This document shows positions 33,201-47,600 of a stretch of DNA of 64,000 bases, in pieces. Each line of letters begins with the position of its first letter. The first letter of the stretch is position 1. The notes beneath the pieces were generated by a model that searched no databases, was not told the DNA's origin, and saw only the letters and a program-made list of their open reading frames with translations. The DNA is from Manis javanica (lineage: Eukaryota; Chordata; Mammalia; Pholidota; Manidae): contig NC_133167.1 in assembly GCF_040802235.1 (NCBI RefSeq), positions 97,636,001 to 97,700,000 on the forward strand, in the 5' to 3' direction. A program made the position numbers and the translations under genes.

Positions 33201-36200
33201 TCTGTTTTTGCTATTACTTTTAAATGTATAAGTTATTAACTTGGGTAATGATTCTGTAGTTCGCTTTAGTAAAATGCTGTTCCTTAATGTTCTTCTTTTC
33301 TGCTTTTTCACATTCCTCTCCATGGTTTTATATGGAGCAACTGTTTTTAATTTGCATTAATGAAGGACTTGAAACTTAATCCTTCCTTTTTTTGCTATTG
33401 AGAACTCAAAATGTAACATTCTTAAACCTTGGCCATTAGTTGCCTTTTGTTTCTGATATTTGTGTTCATGGATTAAGATGGTAATTGCAAAGTTTTGTCT
33501 TATTTCTTATGAAGACATTCATTAAAGAAAAAGAAAATAGAGAAAGCTAATAACTTCCCTGTCTGGGAGAATTAAGTATTTTTGTAGTGGATTCGGTTTG
33601 TATTTTTGTTCCTGGTAGGAACCCCTTCTGGTCTTTTTTAGAAAAATAATTACCCAGTCAACTTGTTTGCTAGTGTTTTTGCTATATTTTCCTCCAATGT
33701 TTTCTCTAAATGATCTTTCTTTTAATTTTCCATGATTTGCATAAAGGCACTCAAGAAAAGTATAAAGGCAACTATTTATGAGTTCTCTTAAAACAATTTG
33801 AATAAAAAATAGCATTTGTGAAAGTGCTCATTCGTACCCACTTGACAAGAGTAAATTACTATTTTAGTAATTCAGTATTAAGACATGTTTCATTACTAAC
33901 TTGTTACCTAGGATTAGTCTCTTCTTTTTTTCCTGTTATGTACATATTTTATATTTTTTCTGTGTCTGTTTAAAAGTGATAAAACTTAACCTCTAGGTAT
34001 TTTTGGAAGATTTTTTTTCCTGGCTCCCACAGGAGTTCGAGGATATAGTTTGAAATCAGCGGTGGTGATCTTACTATAAAGTGTTAACACAAAAGGTGCC
34101 TCAGTTCAGCAAAAGAGTAAATAAAGTAGCTGATTAGTTTTAAAACTAGTAGCATTGAAGAAGAGAAAGTGAATGTGAAGCATATGTAAGTATCTTTTAG
34201 AACCACTGTTCTTCTCTTTAAGTCTTCCATATAGTGACAAACAGAATTTAGGAGTTGATGATTACTATAGTTTAGTATCTGCCAGTCTTACTTTTTTCCC
34301 TACAAGACCTTCTGGTTAAAGACCACTTTTCTGTTTTGCAGTTTCTCTGAATAATGTTCTTAAACCTGAATATTATTCTGTTTTGAACTTGTTTCTTGGA
34401 GTTTATTCCAGTGTAATTTTTAATCCTTTGATTTCTAGGGCCATCCTAGGATAGCAGTTCTGCCAGTACTCTGTACATAGTGATTTCCTGATTTCCACCA
34501 GCTAACTCTTCTTTCTCTGCTAAGCAGAATCTGTCATTCTCACCCTACCTTTGATTTCTCCTTAACATGTTTTCAAAATGTAGTATCTGTTAGAAGTCTA
34601 GGAAAAAAAAGTTGAGGTTTTAACAGGTTCAAAGCTTAAAGCAACCTTGTGAGTTGCAGTTTGATAAAAAATTATTGATATTCTTATGCTGCCTAAAGGG
34701 ACAGAGTCCATTTTATGGAATATTTTATAGACATGACATTTTGCACAATTTTTAAAAAGCCTTCCAGCAAGTACCCGTGCCTTCATTGGTTCCTAGTATT
34801 TCTCTTTAACTCACACTTACTTTCAGCTCTTAGAGAAAGTATAAGCCTTGTCTAGCTTTGTTTGCTTTTATTTTCATCATTTCTAGTTATTTCATGTGGT
34901 GGGCGAGCTTTGTCTCCCATACCAGACCGAACTTCCTCAGAGATTGTGTTTTATAGTCTTCTGCCTTTAGAACTATCTAAGCACAGAATTTGGGACAGAC
35001 AGTGTAGTGTGAAAAATACTAAACTCAAGCCTAGGAATCTGACTTGCCCTAACTGTGCTGCTGGATAAATCTCTGCTTTATCTTCTCTGAGCTTATAGTT
35101 CCTCACTTTTCACAAGAAAAAAATTGGAATGCATATTGTCTGAAGTGCTTCTGGCTATTAAAGTGTAATTGATTCATGAAGAATTATTGAAGAAACCTCA
35201 GCCAAGTATAGGAAAGGAAGATAGGGTTTTCTGAAATTGGACCGTTACATGTTTGCAACTCAGGATTTCATGCCTAAGTTTTTTAAATCTGTAAATTGAA
35301 AATGTGCTTGTTGATTTAGATGACTCAAAAAGTTTAGATGACAGTATGTACTTGAAGGGTGGGTACAATCCTGGCTTATTTTTGGATTTCTGTTCCATGT
35401 ACCATTCTTTTGGACTGTTCTTATCCCTAGGTATTTTTATTTCCATTTTCTCATCTTCCCTTTCTATTTGATTTGTAGTTCCCACCACTTTCCTTAGGTC
35501 AGCTCTTGTATTAGTTTGAAATGTTTATATGGGCAAAAAGTTACTAAGCCATAATAAAACTGCCCCAATTTCAAAAATTGTTGGAAATTCATCTTCGGAT
35601 TAATGAAAATGTGAAGGCAGTTGTGTTTAATAAATACTTCATAATTCTTCATACTTAGAGTATCAGAGTTTTTGAAAGTAAGTGTGACTAATAAGGATTA
35701 AAGTCCTTCTTAAAGTTTGCTTTTTAAAAAGTTAAAAGTATATAATATTAAATTCTTTATCAAGCTCTTAGATAGTTTTAAGGTTATCCTGAGGTCTGAA
35801 CTATGAGAGATGGGAAGATTATAAATTAGATGGAGGTACCCATTCTTGAAGATTTTCTTTTTTTCTAGAAGAACTTTTTCCTTATTTGTGTAATGTTTCT
35901 TCTTCTAATTAATTACCATTGATACTTTGCTGAGAATTCAGTTGATTATCAATCTGGAGAGGTTTCTCTGAGGCATTGCATTAGGATCTGTAACTGTTTG
36001 GGTCTGGTTTAAAGGTTACCAGTGACTGATGAAATTATTTTGGATCAGATCTGAGAGGGTGAGCTCTTAGTAGTTACCTCTCCCCCTTAAACTTGTTTTT
36101 TCAAGATGGAAGCAGTCTTGAAATAAGACAGAATTAAGATGAATTTTGATAGGAATATATGTCCGTGTTAACAAGGTAACTCCCTGTAACACTTTTATGG

Positions 36201-39200
36201 GATGGGAGAGAACTGAGTAAACAGTAGTTAATTTGTAAAGGGCTTTAGTTCATTAGAAATTTCTCCATTAAGTTCATCAGAAAATCTCCATTAAGTAGTG
36301 GCTTAACCAAGGTAGATTATTTCTCTTTTGTGTTCATGAAGTCTGGTTGGTCAGACCAGGATAGATGGAGCACCAACTGGGCTTCTCTAATATGTACATC
36401 ACATATTCTGACTACAGTCTTTTACCTCCCATTTGATTTTAACTTTTTTTGAGTACTAATTCTAAGCCATGTCCTTATTTGTTCACTTACCAGTTTATTG
36501 GTTGCTGAGATAGACTGTGAAATGTTATCACAGTTACTCGTTCTTATTCACAATACTAATGAATTCTACCTTGGACAGGGAGCATAGAATTGGAAAGGGA
36601 TGTCACCAAGAAGGGAATTTCTCTTGAGCCGTGTGTTCTTCATAATTTCTTGAGGAATCAAATGTACATAGGCAAAGTAGGTCAGTGTATTATTGCTTTC
36701 AAAAGAAGTCATTGAACTTCCTCGTTCTCCTAGTAACTTTGGTGAGGATGGAGATCATTCATTTAAAATCAGTATAACCCTAACAAAAATTTGATAGCAG
36801 GGCACATTTAAAATTGCTAAAATGTTTTTAATAGAAATATTTTATGTAAATATTAGGTAACATCATTAAACTTTTTAAATACATTTTTAAGAGGCAAATC
36901 AATGATGAAAAATACCATTATGGTATGTATACATTTCATGCATAATTTGGCCTGTGATTGTTTCTGAGTTGTACTTAAGTGTGTCTCTTTGCTTAATTGA
37001 GTTTTTATTTTTGTTGGGCTACATTTGAGTACTATCAAGAATAACATTTGAAATTTTATAGTTTTTTATAGGTGGCACCTCTTTAATATGTTCTTCTTTT
37101 AGGCAGAATGCTAGCCTTTGGGGGAATTTTGAAGTATTTTATGTTCTTAGACTCAGCTAAATGAGCATTTTAAAAGAAAATAGCAATATCTTTGATTCAA
37201 AATATGAAATTTTCTGCTTTATTGTATGCTTACTCAATGTGAGGCAAGTAAATTAAAGCCTTTTACATCAGATTATCAAGTTACAAATTGTGCTTTGTAA
37301 GTTTTTGTCCTTGGCTAGGAAATAGTGGGTTTGTTTTTGTTTTGTTACTTTTAGTATCACTTCTAGGAGTCGGGCAGAACATTTGTTAATCTGGTCTTTT
37401 TCAAGGATACTTTTAGGGCATTAACCTGGTATGAGCTGCTCTTCTTCTATAAGGCCTAGATCCCTCATTTGTGTGTGTGTGTGTGTGTGTGGCTTCTTTT
37501 GCCCTCTCTGCACCCTTCCTGTCTTCATTTTTGTGTGTCTTTTTCTTTACTTTTGTTAATTCCTCTTCTAGCCAAGCCATTGCTTATGCTCTTTTACCAT
37601 GAAATTAACTACCTGCCTCTTAACATGGCAGGCTGTCTCTGCATCATTTTACTCTTACTCTTTTCTACAAGTCTACTAAAACTATCTAGGGTTGTATATT
37701 TAATGTGTTCTCTATGTATGTACTTTGCCATTGATAGTTAAAACAGGAGCCTGAATTTTAATAGTCAGGTATAAGTATTACTGGTCTTATTTTCCAGGCC
37801 AGAGACTCTCAGCAGGAGCCTATGGAAGAGATAGAAAATTTGAAGAAACAGCATGATTTATTAAAAAGGATGTTACAACAGCAGGAGCAGCTGAGAGCTC
37901 TGCAGGGACGGCAAGCTGCTCTTCTTGCTCTGCAGCATAAAGCAGAGCAGGCTATCGCCGTGATGGATGATTCTGGTATGCCAGTCCTCTAATGTTCTCT
38001 ATAAGTGAGGCTCAATCAACGAATAATGGTATTACAAGGGGGATGCTGGTTACTTCGCAATCAGGTCTCGATTGTTGACTAGCTTAGAAACCTACATGTG
38101 AGGCTTACCCTGTCCTGTGCTTTTCTCTGGTCATGCAGAAAAGGTTGCAGGGACAACTCCCGGCCATCACACTGTACTGGGCAGCTGGCCAGCTCGCTCT
38201 CCTTTTCATCAGAGAGTTACCCTTAAGAGGTAAAAGGGACAGGCTGATAGGGCTCTTATGCTTTTATTTCCACCTTTTGTACTTAATTGCACTAGGATTG
38301 CGATCCTTTGCTTGCTTATCAAGGAATGGTTAAAATCTTAAGTGAGGTAATGAATTTATAGAGCTTCTTTAGCTTCTGACTTTAGTAGTAGCTCTGTTAT
38401 TTTAGTGAGGTATCCAGCTGTTATACACTAGTTCCTTTGGACTATATTTATGTCCTCTGTGGTCTTCCTGAGACTCAGAAATACTCTTTCTTCCTCTTCC
38501 CTCATAGCCGTATATCATTTAGGTGAAACTGTATTGAATTCCTTAGTATTGAGTAATCTTACAGTTTATCTCATTATCTCCAAAGCTAAGTGTTTAATTA
38601 TGCATTAAGTTGAAAACATTGTTACTTACTAAAATTCAATAAAACAAGGTATATTTTCTAGTAGTCTGTTATCCCAGTGTTGTCATAATTAATCTCATGT
38701 GGGCTATTTTAGGTCCTCACTGAAGTTTCCCTGATGTCACTCAATTTATCCTGCTGTCCACACCTAGCCCACTGGTTCAGCCCTGTGGTCACTGTCATAC
38801 ATAATTTAATTTTGTATTTTCATAACATTATGGCTTGCAAGTAACTTTTTTGTAATTATTTAGTTGTATATACTATACTTACTATAGTATGTGGTAATAA
38901 TTCTACAGATTTCACCCCCATTTTTCCCTTTTTATTATCCAAGGTATCATTAGCTTTTACATTTATACTTAGGAAATAGATAATATAGGGAAAAAAATAT
39001 TTTAACAATGACCAATTCACCAATGGCCAGTGAAGTAGTTTGGTTAATGGTTAATGTTTTAAATATTTTTTAGGTTTAGAGTATCAGATTTCAGAGATTT
39101 TCCTGTGATAATTATTTTAGCTTAAATAGTTACATTTATATCATCTCATTTGATCTCTACGAAATTGTAGATTAGTCACCAGAGCGTTTTTTCCTTATCC

Positions 39201-42200
39201 CCATTTAAGAGAGAGGGAACTGTAACACAGGTTTCATGACTTGCCTAGGCTTAGAAGGAATTTTAGTGGAATCAGATTTCATGAGTTCTGGGTCAAGGGT
39301 CTTCTATTACTAGGATGAACTTTTATTTGTAAGTAGGCAGATAATCTCATTTTGTGGGGGGAGTGGGTAGTATATTCTCATGAGGCAGGTACAGGGGTAA
39401 AGGGAACAGTTTAAATTTGAATTTAATTTATATACTATTTCAAAAAGAATTTTAGGTTAATAATGTTAAAACAGATTTCCTCTTGAATTTATGAAATTTT
39501 GCAGGGGACGACTGATGGAAAACCAGAATTATATTTAATCTATTGGTATATAAGAGGCAACGTAATTGTCATGGGAAAGAGTGCTCCTTTTCATCATTTA
39601 AGTAGCAATTTGTTTGTTAGTTATTTAAATTGTAATTTCTTTTTAAAATAGTTTGGACTGCATATGTGGAATTCTGTCCAACCTGAAATTCTAATTCCTT
39701 ACTGAAAATGATAGTATTTTCCTTTAAAACAGAAACAGTTTAGAGTCAGTGTCTCTTGTAGACCTTGAGAGGATAAGCATGGGGTGGTTTGGTAGTAGAG
39801 AACTAACTATTGTCAAAATTGTCATCGGAATACTGCCTTAGGAATACTTCCTTAAGAAGGTAAAAACTATTGTCATTCAGTACGACTTACATCACAAGCA
39901 ACTACTTTATTGAATTATCTGTTGTGCTGCAGGGGTCAGCAAACCATGGCCAGCTGGACTCCGTACACTGCATGAGAGAAAGCTGTGTGGACCACAGCCG
40001 TGCCCTTTTGCTAATGTACTGTCTGCGGTCGCTTTTACCCTACAGTGGCAGAATTAGATAATTGAGACAAAGACTGTTTCCACAAAGCCTAACATATTTA
40101 CTGTTTGAATCTTTAAGAAAAGCTTGCCAGCCCCTGTACTAGAGCATTGATGCTGTTGGAGGAGGTGGGGATGGAGACCTGTGAGAATCAGGTGCCTTTT
40201 CACACTAACCACCTTCCCTGTCACTCTCCCAGCCTAGCCTGATAGACCCGTCCTCATTTCCACTCCATTGAGCCACTGTTCTTAATAGGGATGTACCTGT
40301 GACCCTGAAGAATGTTAGCACAGAAAGAGATGGACTGTTACACTAGAGTGTTTTGAGTGTCCTTTTATTTTCAAGTTAGATGGAAACTTCCAATAAAAGG
40401 TTGGGTTGGTAGATAAATACAAGGGTTAAGTAGTTTGAAATTATGCTAGGTGAGATTCTTTTTTTAAAAGTTCCTTTTCTCCCCAACAATTGTTTTTAGC
40501 TTCTCTGGCTGGAATTGAAAAGGTAATTCTTTCTGTACTTTAATGAATAGTTGTTAATTTTCTTCCCAGTTGTAACAGAAACTGCAGGTAGCCTATCTGG
40601 AGTCAGTATCACTTCTGAACTAAATGAAGAATTGAATGATTTAATTCAGCGTTTTCATAATCAGCTTCGTGATTCTCAGGTAACTAAATTTTTTTAGTAT
40701 AGTTGAGTTTAAAATCACATTAATTAAAGCAGTGGTTCTCAAACTTTACTGAGCATAAATATCACCTGGCATGATTGTTTAAAAATGTAGATGACTGGTC
40801 AGTGGGTCCCCCTACCTCCAAAATTATGATTAATACATCTGTGGTGGGCTTCCTACCATGTGATTCCAGTGCTGGTAGTTTGGGGACTGTACATTGAGAA
40901 ACACTACATTAGAGGAAAATATACTTTGAATGAAGTGATTAATGAAATTTCCCCTTGTATTCTATCAGGTGACACATTCTTGTTTTCCTCTCAAAGATTA
41001 TTATTGGTTACAACTTTTAAACTTATGTTTGGATCTATGTCCTTGCAATATTTTGCTAACACTTTGAAGAAAGTTCTTAAGTTTAAAGTCAGTTAATAAG
41101 TGTTATAAGTTGATGGCTTTTGTAAGTGATGATATAAATGCAAAATTTCAATATGGTCTTGAGTAAGAAAGGGTGAGTTAATGTCTCTTCACTGGAAATG
41201 AATATGATTGAAGATGTCAGTGTCTTTTGTCTGCTGACCAGGTGAAAATAGAAGACTATGACCCAACCACTCTGGAGGGTGATTTAACAATACCTAGTAT
41301 GTTTTTTCTAGTGACCCTCCAGTGGCTTATCTTAGAGAAACTCTGACATGTTCACAAGGAGATATGTACAAGAATGTTCATGATAGCATTTTGTTAATAG
41401 CAAAAAAAAAAAAAAAAAAAAAAATGCAGAAATTACCTAAATGTCCTTAAATAGGAAGAGGATTAGTAAATTACAAGTACATAGAGTGAAATCCTATAAC
41501 CAGTTACAATAAATGAACTAAAGCTAATGAATGAAAAACATGTTTAAGAAGGATACCACTTAGCTGATGTTTAAAGATGTGTGAAGAGCGTATTTTTTTA
41601 GATACTTACATAGGTACTACAAAACAAAAGCATAGTTAAGAATGGTAGATATCTAGTTCCAGATTGTGACTGTAAAGAGTAATGGGATTGGGGATTGGTG
41701 TGGATAGAGCTTTAGCTATACCAGTAATGCTATATTTCTTAAAGAAAAAAAGAATTGGTGCAAATGTGGCAAGATTGAAATTTGACTAAGCTCAGTGGAG
41801 GATAGTCATTCCCTAATCCTTAGTGGAAGTTTTCAGTTTTCATTTTTCTTTTAATAGAGGAACATAGAAAAGAAGTGGTCGGAAAAACTGATAGGTTATA
41901 AGGAGTTAAATTTTACGTTGTGGTTCTAATAAGATGACAAGAGAGAGAATGAGATTTTTTTAGACTGTAGAATTCAGGTAATAATGTTTAGTTTATCCAA
42001 GATGACTGAGTAGATGTGTGTGTCTGTAAAACCATATATCTGTGAATACATGTTAAAGTGGCACATCAGGAGACAGTATGTAATTTGAGTATAGGAAAGA
42101 CATATACTTACCCACCACAACCTCAGTAAAGATCTCTTTTTATAAGGAATGTTTACTAATTTTTTTAAGTGAAAATGTACCTTTTAATTGCCTTAGTCTT

Positions 42201-44645
42201 TATTTTTCTTCTTTTTTTAAATAAGCCTCCAGCTGTTCCAGACAATAGAAGACAGGCAGAAAGTCTTTCACTAACTAGGGAGGTCTCCCAGAGCAGAAAT
42301 CCGTCAGTTTCCGAACAATTACCTGATGAGAAAGTCCAACTTTTTAGCAAAATGAGAGTGTTACAGGAAAAGAAACAAAAAATGGACAGACTGCTTGGAG
42401 AACTACATACACTTCGAGATCAGCATTTGAACAATTCATCATGTAAGTATATCTGGCTTGGGAGTACTAAGTAGAGGACACACATAGAAGTATATATACC
42501 TGCTTGTAATAGTTACTTAGTAAACACTTGATAAATGAATGAACACATAGTTCCTCAAAATTACCATTTTTGTGGGAAGATAGGATGTGCTTCTGAGAAG
42601 TTTTTAAGTAACAAAGCAATGTATAATAAATGCCAAATAGATGGTAGATCTGTTCTATATTGCAGAAAAGGGAAATAATAAAGTTGGGCCTTGACAAATT
42701 AATAGGATTTTAATAAGAGAAAAGTTAAAGAAAAGATAACTATTAGATACTTAGACATAATAATACCACATTTTTTAGCTTACTCAGAAGTTTTCCTTAA
42801 AAACTAATCCAATTAGTGATTTTTAAATTGATTTTAAAACTATGAGACAGATTTAGGAAGTTTTTATACCAAAAAAAAGTGAGACATGAAGAATTAGCAG
42901 TACCTCTGGTTTAGTGCAGAAAGTCCTAATTTAAATCCTTTTTAAAATTACAGTCATCTCAGGTGGGGTTAGGAAAGGTATAGTCATCCTAGTTAAACTA
43001 GTTCTATAGAAAAAGCATAGGAAAGGCAATAGTTATCTTAGTTATACTATAAGAGCTACCTTTTCTCCTCCAGAGATGTTTTATTTGCCTCTAATTCAGA
43101 TCTAGTTACTAGTCCTCACTCGCTTTCCTCATATGTTTTCAGGCTTAGTCCCTGCCTCTTACCACACCGTTGGTGATGGGAGTTTTAGCATTGGAAATTG
43201 GAGTGACCAGCTGGTTGTTGTTATTCAACACTAGCTGCTGAAAAGACAAGGGAAAGAAAGAACATCTCCAGAGTCCCTGTTGCTTATTCTTCAGCCATTT
43301 CCTGTTTCTCTGCCACCCCCAGAAGAACCTGACTGTTTCTGCCTTAACACATACACCTCTCTTTTCCCTGACGTCTGCTAAGTCTCATCCTCTAGCAAAT
43401 AATCTCCGTGATCATCCTTCCTAAAAAGATGACCACAACTAAGAAAAACTTAAAATTTGAAAGTTGTGTTCAAGGCCTTGGGGTCAGTTTTATACAAGTA
43501 GAGTAGAATTTTGCTTATTGTGACTACAAAGTTCTTTTCCCCCCCTGGGAAATTGTGAAAGCAGCACAAAAGATAGAACAGTGGAGGAGGAGAGTGAGGG
43601 GACTACAGGAAAGCAGCTGTAGCAGTGGCAGTGTGAGCAGCATGTGATGGTCGTCACAAGAAAGATAAATGGCATTAGTTTTAAACGGGTAGGAAAGAGT
43701 AGTGCAAAGACTACTAATCTTCATTGTCCTTGAAGGCATAAGATACCTTTGTCTGATCTGTATGGACAGAAAGTAAAGTGTAATTCAAGGACTATAGGGG
43801 ATTTCGCCATCGTCTTATTAGGAAATTTTATTGTGAGTAGTAGTTCGTGGTATGGATGTGCCACAGTAACTTTGTTTTATTTTATCTTGTGGAACAAGAG
43901 AAGTTCCGTCTTGGAGACCAGATAAAATTCCTCCTCGCTGTAGATTTAGAACTCTTTAGGGACCTGAACTGCTAGGACTGCCCTGCAAAGATTTGTAGAT
44001 GGTGTGCCGAACATGATGGCCCTGTTTAACTTAACCTAGAACCAAACCGTTGTTCCTGTCAATTTCTGTCTTGTCTTTCATTATTCTTTCCTTTCTGTTT
44101 TGACTCTGGTTGAGGAACGTGTTAGTAAGTGGCCTGGATGTTACATTCTTAAGTTTCTAAAATTTAAATCTGCAGAATTTAAGATGTTAATAAATTTTGT
44201 TTTTCTGTATTTAAGCAAACTGTGAATAAGTGTTGTTTGATGCCATATATTTTTATTTATGGAAGTTGGTCATTTTTTTTTTTTTTTTGGTAGTTGTGCC
44301 TTCTTCAGCCTCTCCACAAAGGGGCGTGGATCAGAGAAGTACCACTTCAGCTCCCTCTGCTCCCGCAGGCTTCGCACCCGTTGTCAGTGGAGAAGCCAGC
44401 ACACTCTCATCGTCTGTTCCTTATCCTGCTGCTTCTCTAGTTTGTCAGAATGAAAATGAAAGTGAAGGCCATATAAATCCAACTGAAAAACTCCAGTAAT
44501 AATACATTTTCTACAAACATTGTTCACATAGATTAGAACTGAATAATGGGAATTAATTATGTTTTTTCATTGTTGAAAATTCTAGAAAAACTTAATTTAC
44601 TTAATATGATAAACATTCTTAAGTGAATAAAGGTGGTAGAAGGTG

Positions 44646-44686
<41 letters not shown>

Positions 44687-47600
44687 TAGCAGCTTCTGTG
44701 AGCTGTTTTTTTCCCATTTTCCAAATGAAGGATTAGAAATAGCTGGGACTATAGTTACAAAGATTTCTATATTCAACTGGTTTAGAGCCCCAGCTCCCCT
44801 GAAATTTTATTTCACAAGGCTTTGTGACCAGGGACAAATAACTTGCCCTCACTAAGTCTCTGTTATTCATCTGAAAAATAAGGATGATAATACATACATT
44901 CATAAAGGTATTTTTAAAGATTAAAAAACACGGCATAGTTCCTGATGCATAGTAGAAACTCAGCAGACTCATTAATGCCTGCATATCTGATTTGCCTGAG
45001 AAGTAATACTTGAATATTTAGTACTTTATATTTTTGATACCTACTAAGACCAGGAATATTCTTGACATTGACTGTTAAGCTGTAAACTTTTATACCTGCT
45101 TAAATACTTGAAACTGGTTTTTTGTACTTTTATCCTTAATACAGCATAAGAAAATTATATAATGAGCTACTGAGTACTTGAAATTAATTATTTACTTTAA
45201 ATTCATTTCAGTCACACCCCCTGGATATTTGGCTAGGTCTAAATTTTATTTGTATTGGCTGCTGTTACATGAAAAAAGTGCAGAATACTACAATGGGTAT
45301 TAATGTTACATATTTTTTTATCAGAAAGTTAAATGAAGTTCGAAAAAGATTAAATGAACTGAGAGAATTAGTTCATTATTACGAACAAACATCAGATATG
45401 ATGACAGATGCTGTAAATGAAAACACGAAAGATGAAGAAACCGAAGAGTCAGAATATGATTCTGAGCATGGAAATTCTGAACCTTTTACTAACATTCGGT
45501 AAGACCTCTTTAAGTTTGTTTTTCTAACGTATTCATCCTAAGTTAATGTCATCCTAACTTAATACTTTTAACATGAAACAACATCTCAATACTGAGTGCT
45601 ATTTGCCTTTATTTAAGCTTTTCTCCTCTAAGTCTGCTGTTTTGGTCAGTGTAATCTTACTTGCTCTATAAATATAAACAGGTAAGTATTGAGTATAGTA
45701 GTTGAGTGAATTTGCTGTTTGTTAGATCGAATGCCAGTAAGTCATAAGTAGTTCCTAACTTAACATTTTCCTATGCTTTATTTTTAGATAGAATTATTAT
45801 TCAGATATTTTGCTTTTTAAATTTCCAAATAGGATAAGTTAATGAAAAGCAACAGCCGATTAGAGTGAATTTAAATGGAGAAATAGCCAGTGATATTCTT
45901 AGTTTGAAATTATTTTATCAATAGTTTTAAAAACCTCAATTTTTAAAAATTATTATTTTTACCTTAAATAACTTGAGGCTGTTTTGTGTCTTTTAGAAAT
46001 CCACAAGTACCTGCCACCTGGAATGAAGTAAATAGTAATTCTAATGCACAGTGTGTTTCTAATAACAGAGATGGGAGATCAGTTAATTCTAATTGTGAAA
46101 TTAACAACAGATCTGCCAACATAAGGGCTTTAAACATGCCTCCTCCTTTAGGTATGATTGACTATATTCACAGATAATTTTGTCATTCTTGGGAAGTGGA
46201 TTTTCTTTCATTAATATTCTTCTTAAGCATATTAAACTATGGGTTTCAATGATACATGTTTTCAGCAGATTGCCGATATAATAGAGAAGGAGAACAGGGG
46301 ATTCCTGTTGCACAAGGTGATGATGATGAGGAAGAGGATGAAGAAGCAGAAGAAGAGGGGGTCAGTGGAGCCTCTTTATCTAGTCGTAGGAGCAGCCTGG
46401 TTGACGAGGCTCCAGAAGACACTGAATTTGAACAGATCAATAGACTCATGGCTGCAAAGCAGAAACTTAGACAGTTACAAGGTCTTGTTGCCATGGTACA
46501 GGTAAATACTGCTTGTTTTTTAAAAAACTGTCTTATAGGGCAAAATCTATATGTTCAGTAATTATGTTGCTAAAATTCTACAAGTACACATTGAGTTCTT
46601 CCTATTTGCCAGGTTGAAATGCTTGGCACTTAGCATTCTGTGTATCAGAGACCAGCAGACTTTTTCTATCAAGTGTGAGTTAGTAAATAATTTAGGCTTT
46701 GTGGGCCATGTATTCTCTGTCACAACTCCTCAGTGCAAAAGCAGCCTTTGACAATAGGCAAGCAAATGAGCATGGCTATGTTCATGTAACTCTATTACAA
46801 AAAACAAGTGTGTTTGTTTTCTTGCTGGTGACTCTGTTCTTCTATCATGTAAAAGTTCTCCTCTAACGTCTCAGTAAGATAGATATTCAACAAATAAAAG
46901 AGGTGTTAATTGACCAAAGTTATACTATTACCAGAGCCAGATTTGAAACTTTTACTAGAGCCTGAGATCTGAACTCACTCGATTTTAAAGAAAAACTCTG
47001 TAATGTCTCATTAAGGCCAAATAAGTAACATTGAAACCATTATTCATAAATTTTACAATGTGAAATTACATACAAATGTGAAATTTTATTACTGTTAACA
47101 GTTCTATATTGACTGATGTGATCCAAGACTTACTTAGCTTCTTACAGTTTATTAGACTAGGTATTATCTTTCTAAAGCAGCAACAATTACCAGAATTTTA
47201 ATATCATTCCTTTTTACACTTTTCTCAGTTTTGTAATTACTGTAGAAACATATTTTTGAGAGTTTCTAAAATATCAAAATTTGTATGATTTTTGGAAATC
47301 AAAAAACTTCTGTTGAATGACTGTCACTTAAATAAGTAGATATTGCACCACTGGTAAAATTAACGAGTGATTTGTTTTTGTTGAGGTGTGTTTAGCTTGT
47401 GTTCGATTGAAAAATAATTGAAGTATAAAACATTAAAATTAACCACATTAACAAAGATGGAAAGGAAAACGGTTTTTCTCATGAATGAAAAAAGTTCAAG
47501 TTGTATTTGCAACGTCTTTTGAAATGCTACTTATTTTGAATTACTCAAGTAATGAATGTTCTCCCATTGTTTATAAATAAAGGAAACATTACTAGTAAAC

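Larger units (their letters stand above)
31462..37797 (+). other. PCM1 intron 7 (about 6.3 kb)
   Basis: The largest intron between coding exons here. It holds a probable MIR near 35000-35165 and a (GT)n tract at 37471-37491. A segment at 32937-33121 has splice-like ends but an in-frame stop. Otherwise nothing recognised. Confidence 0.55.
37976..40569 (+). other. PCM1 intron 8
   Basis: AT-rich. Contains a reverse MIR (39130-39300) and a hAT-type element (39930-40136). No exon supported. Confidence 0.55.
40680..42225 (+). other. PCM1 intron 9
   Basis: Contains a MER5-like element (40730-40906) and an old L1 3' segment (41340-41760) with an internal A-run. Confidence 0.55.
44496..45324 (+). 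other. PCM1 intron 11
   Basis: Contains a (GT)n tract (44643-44685) and a MIR (44825-44975). Confidence 0.55.
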
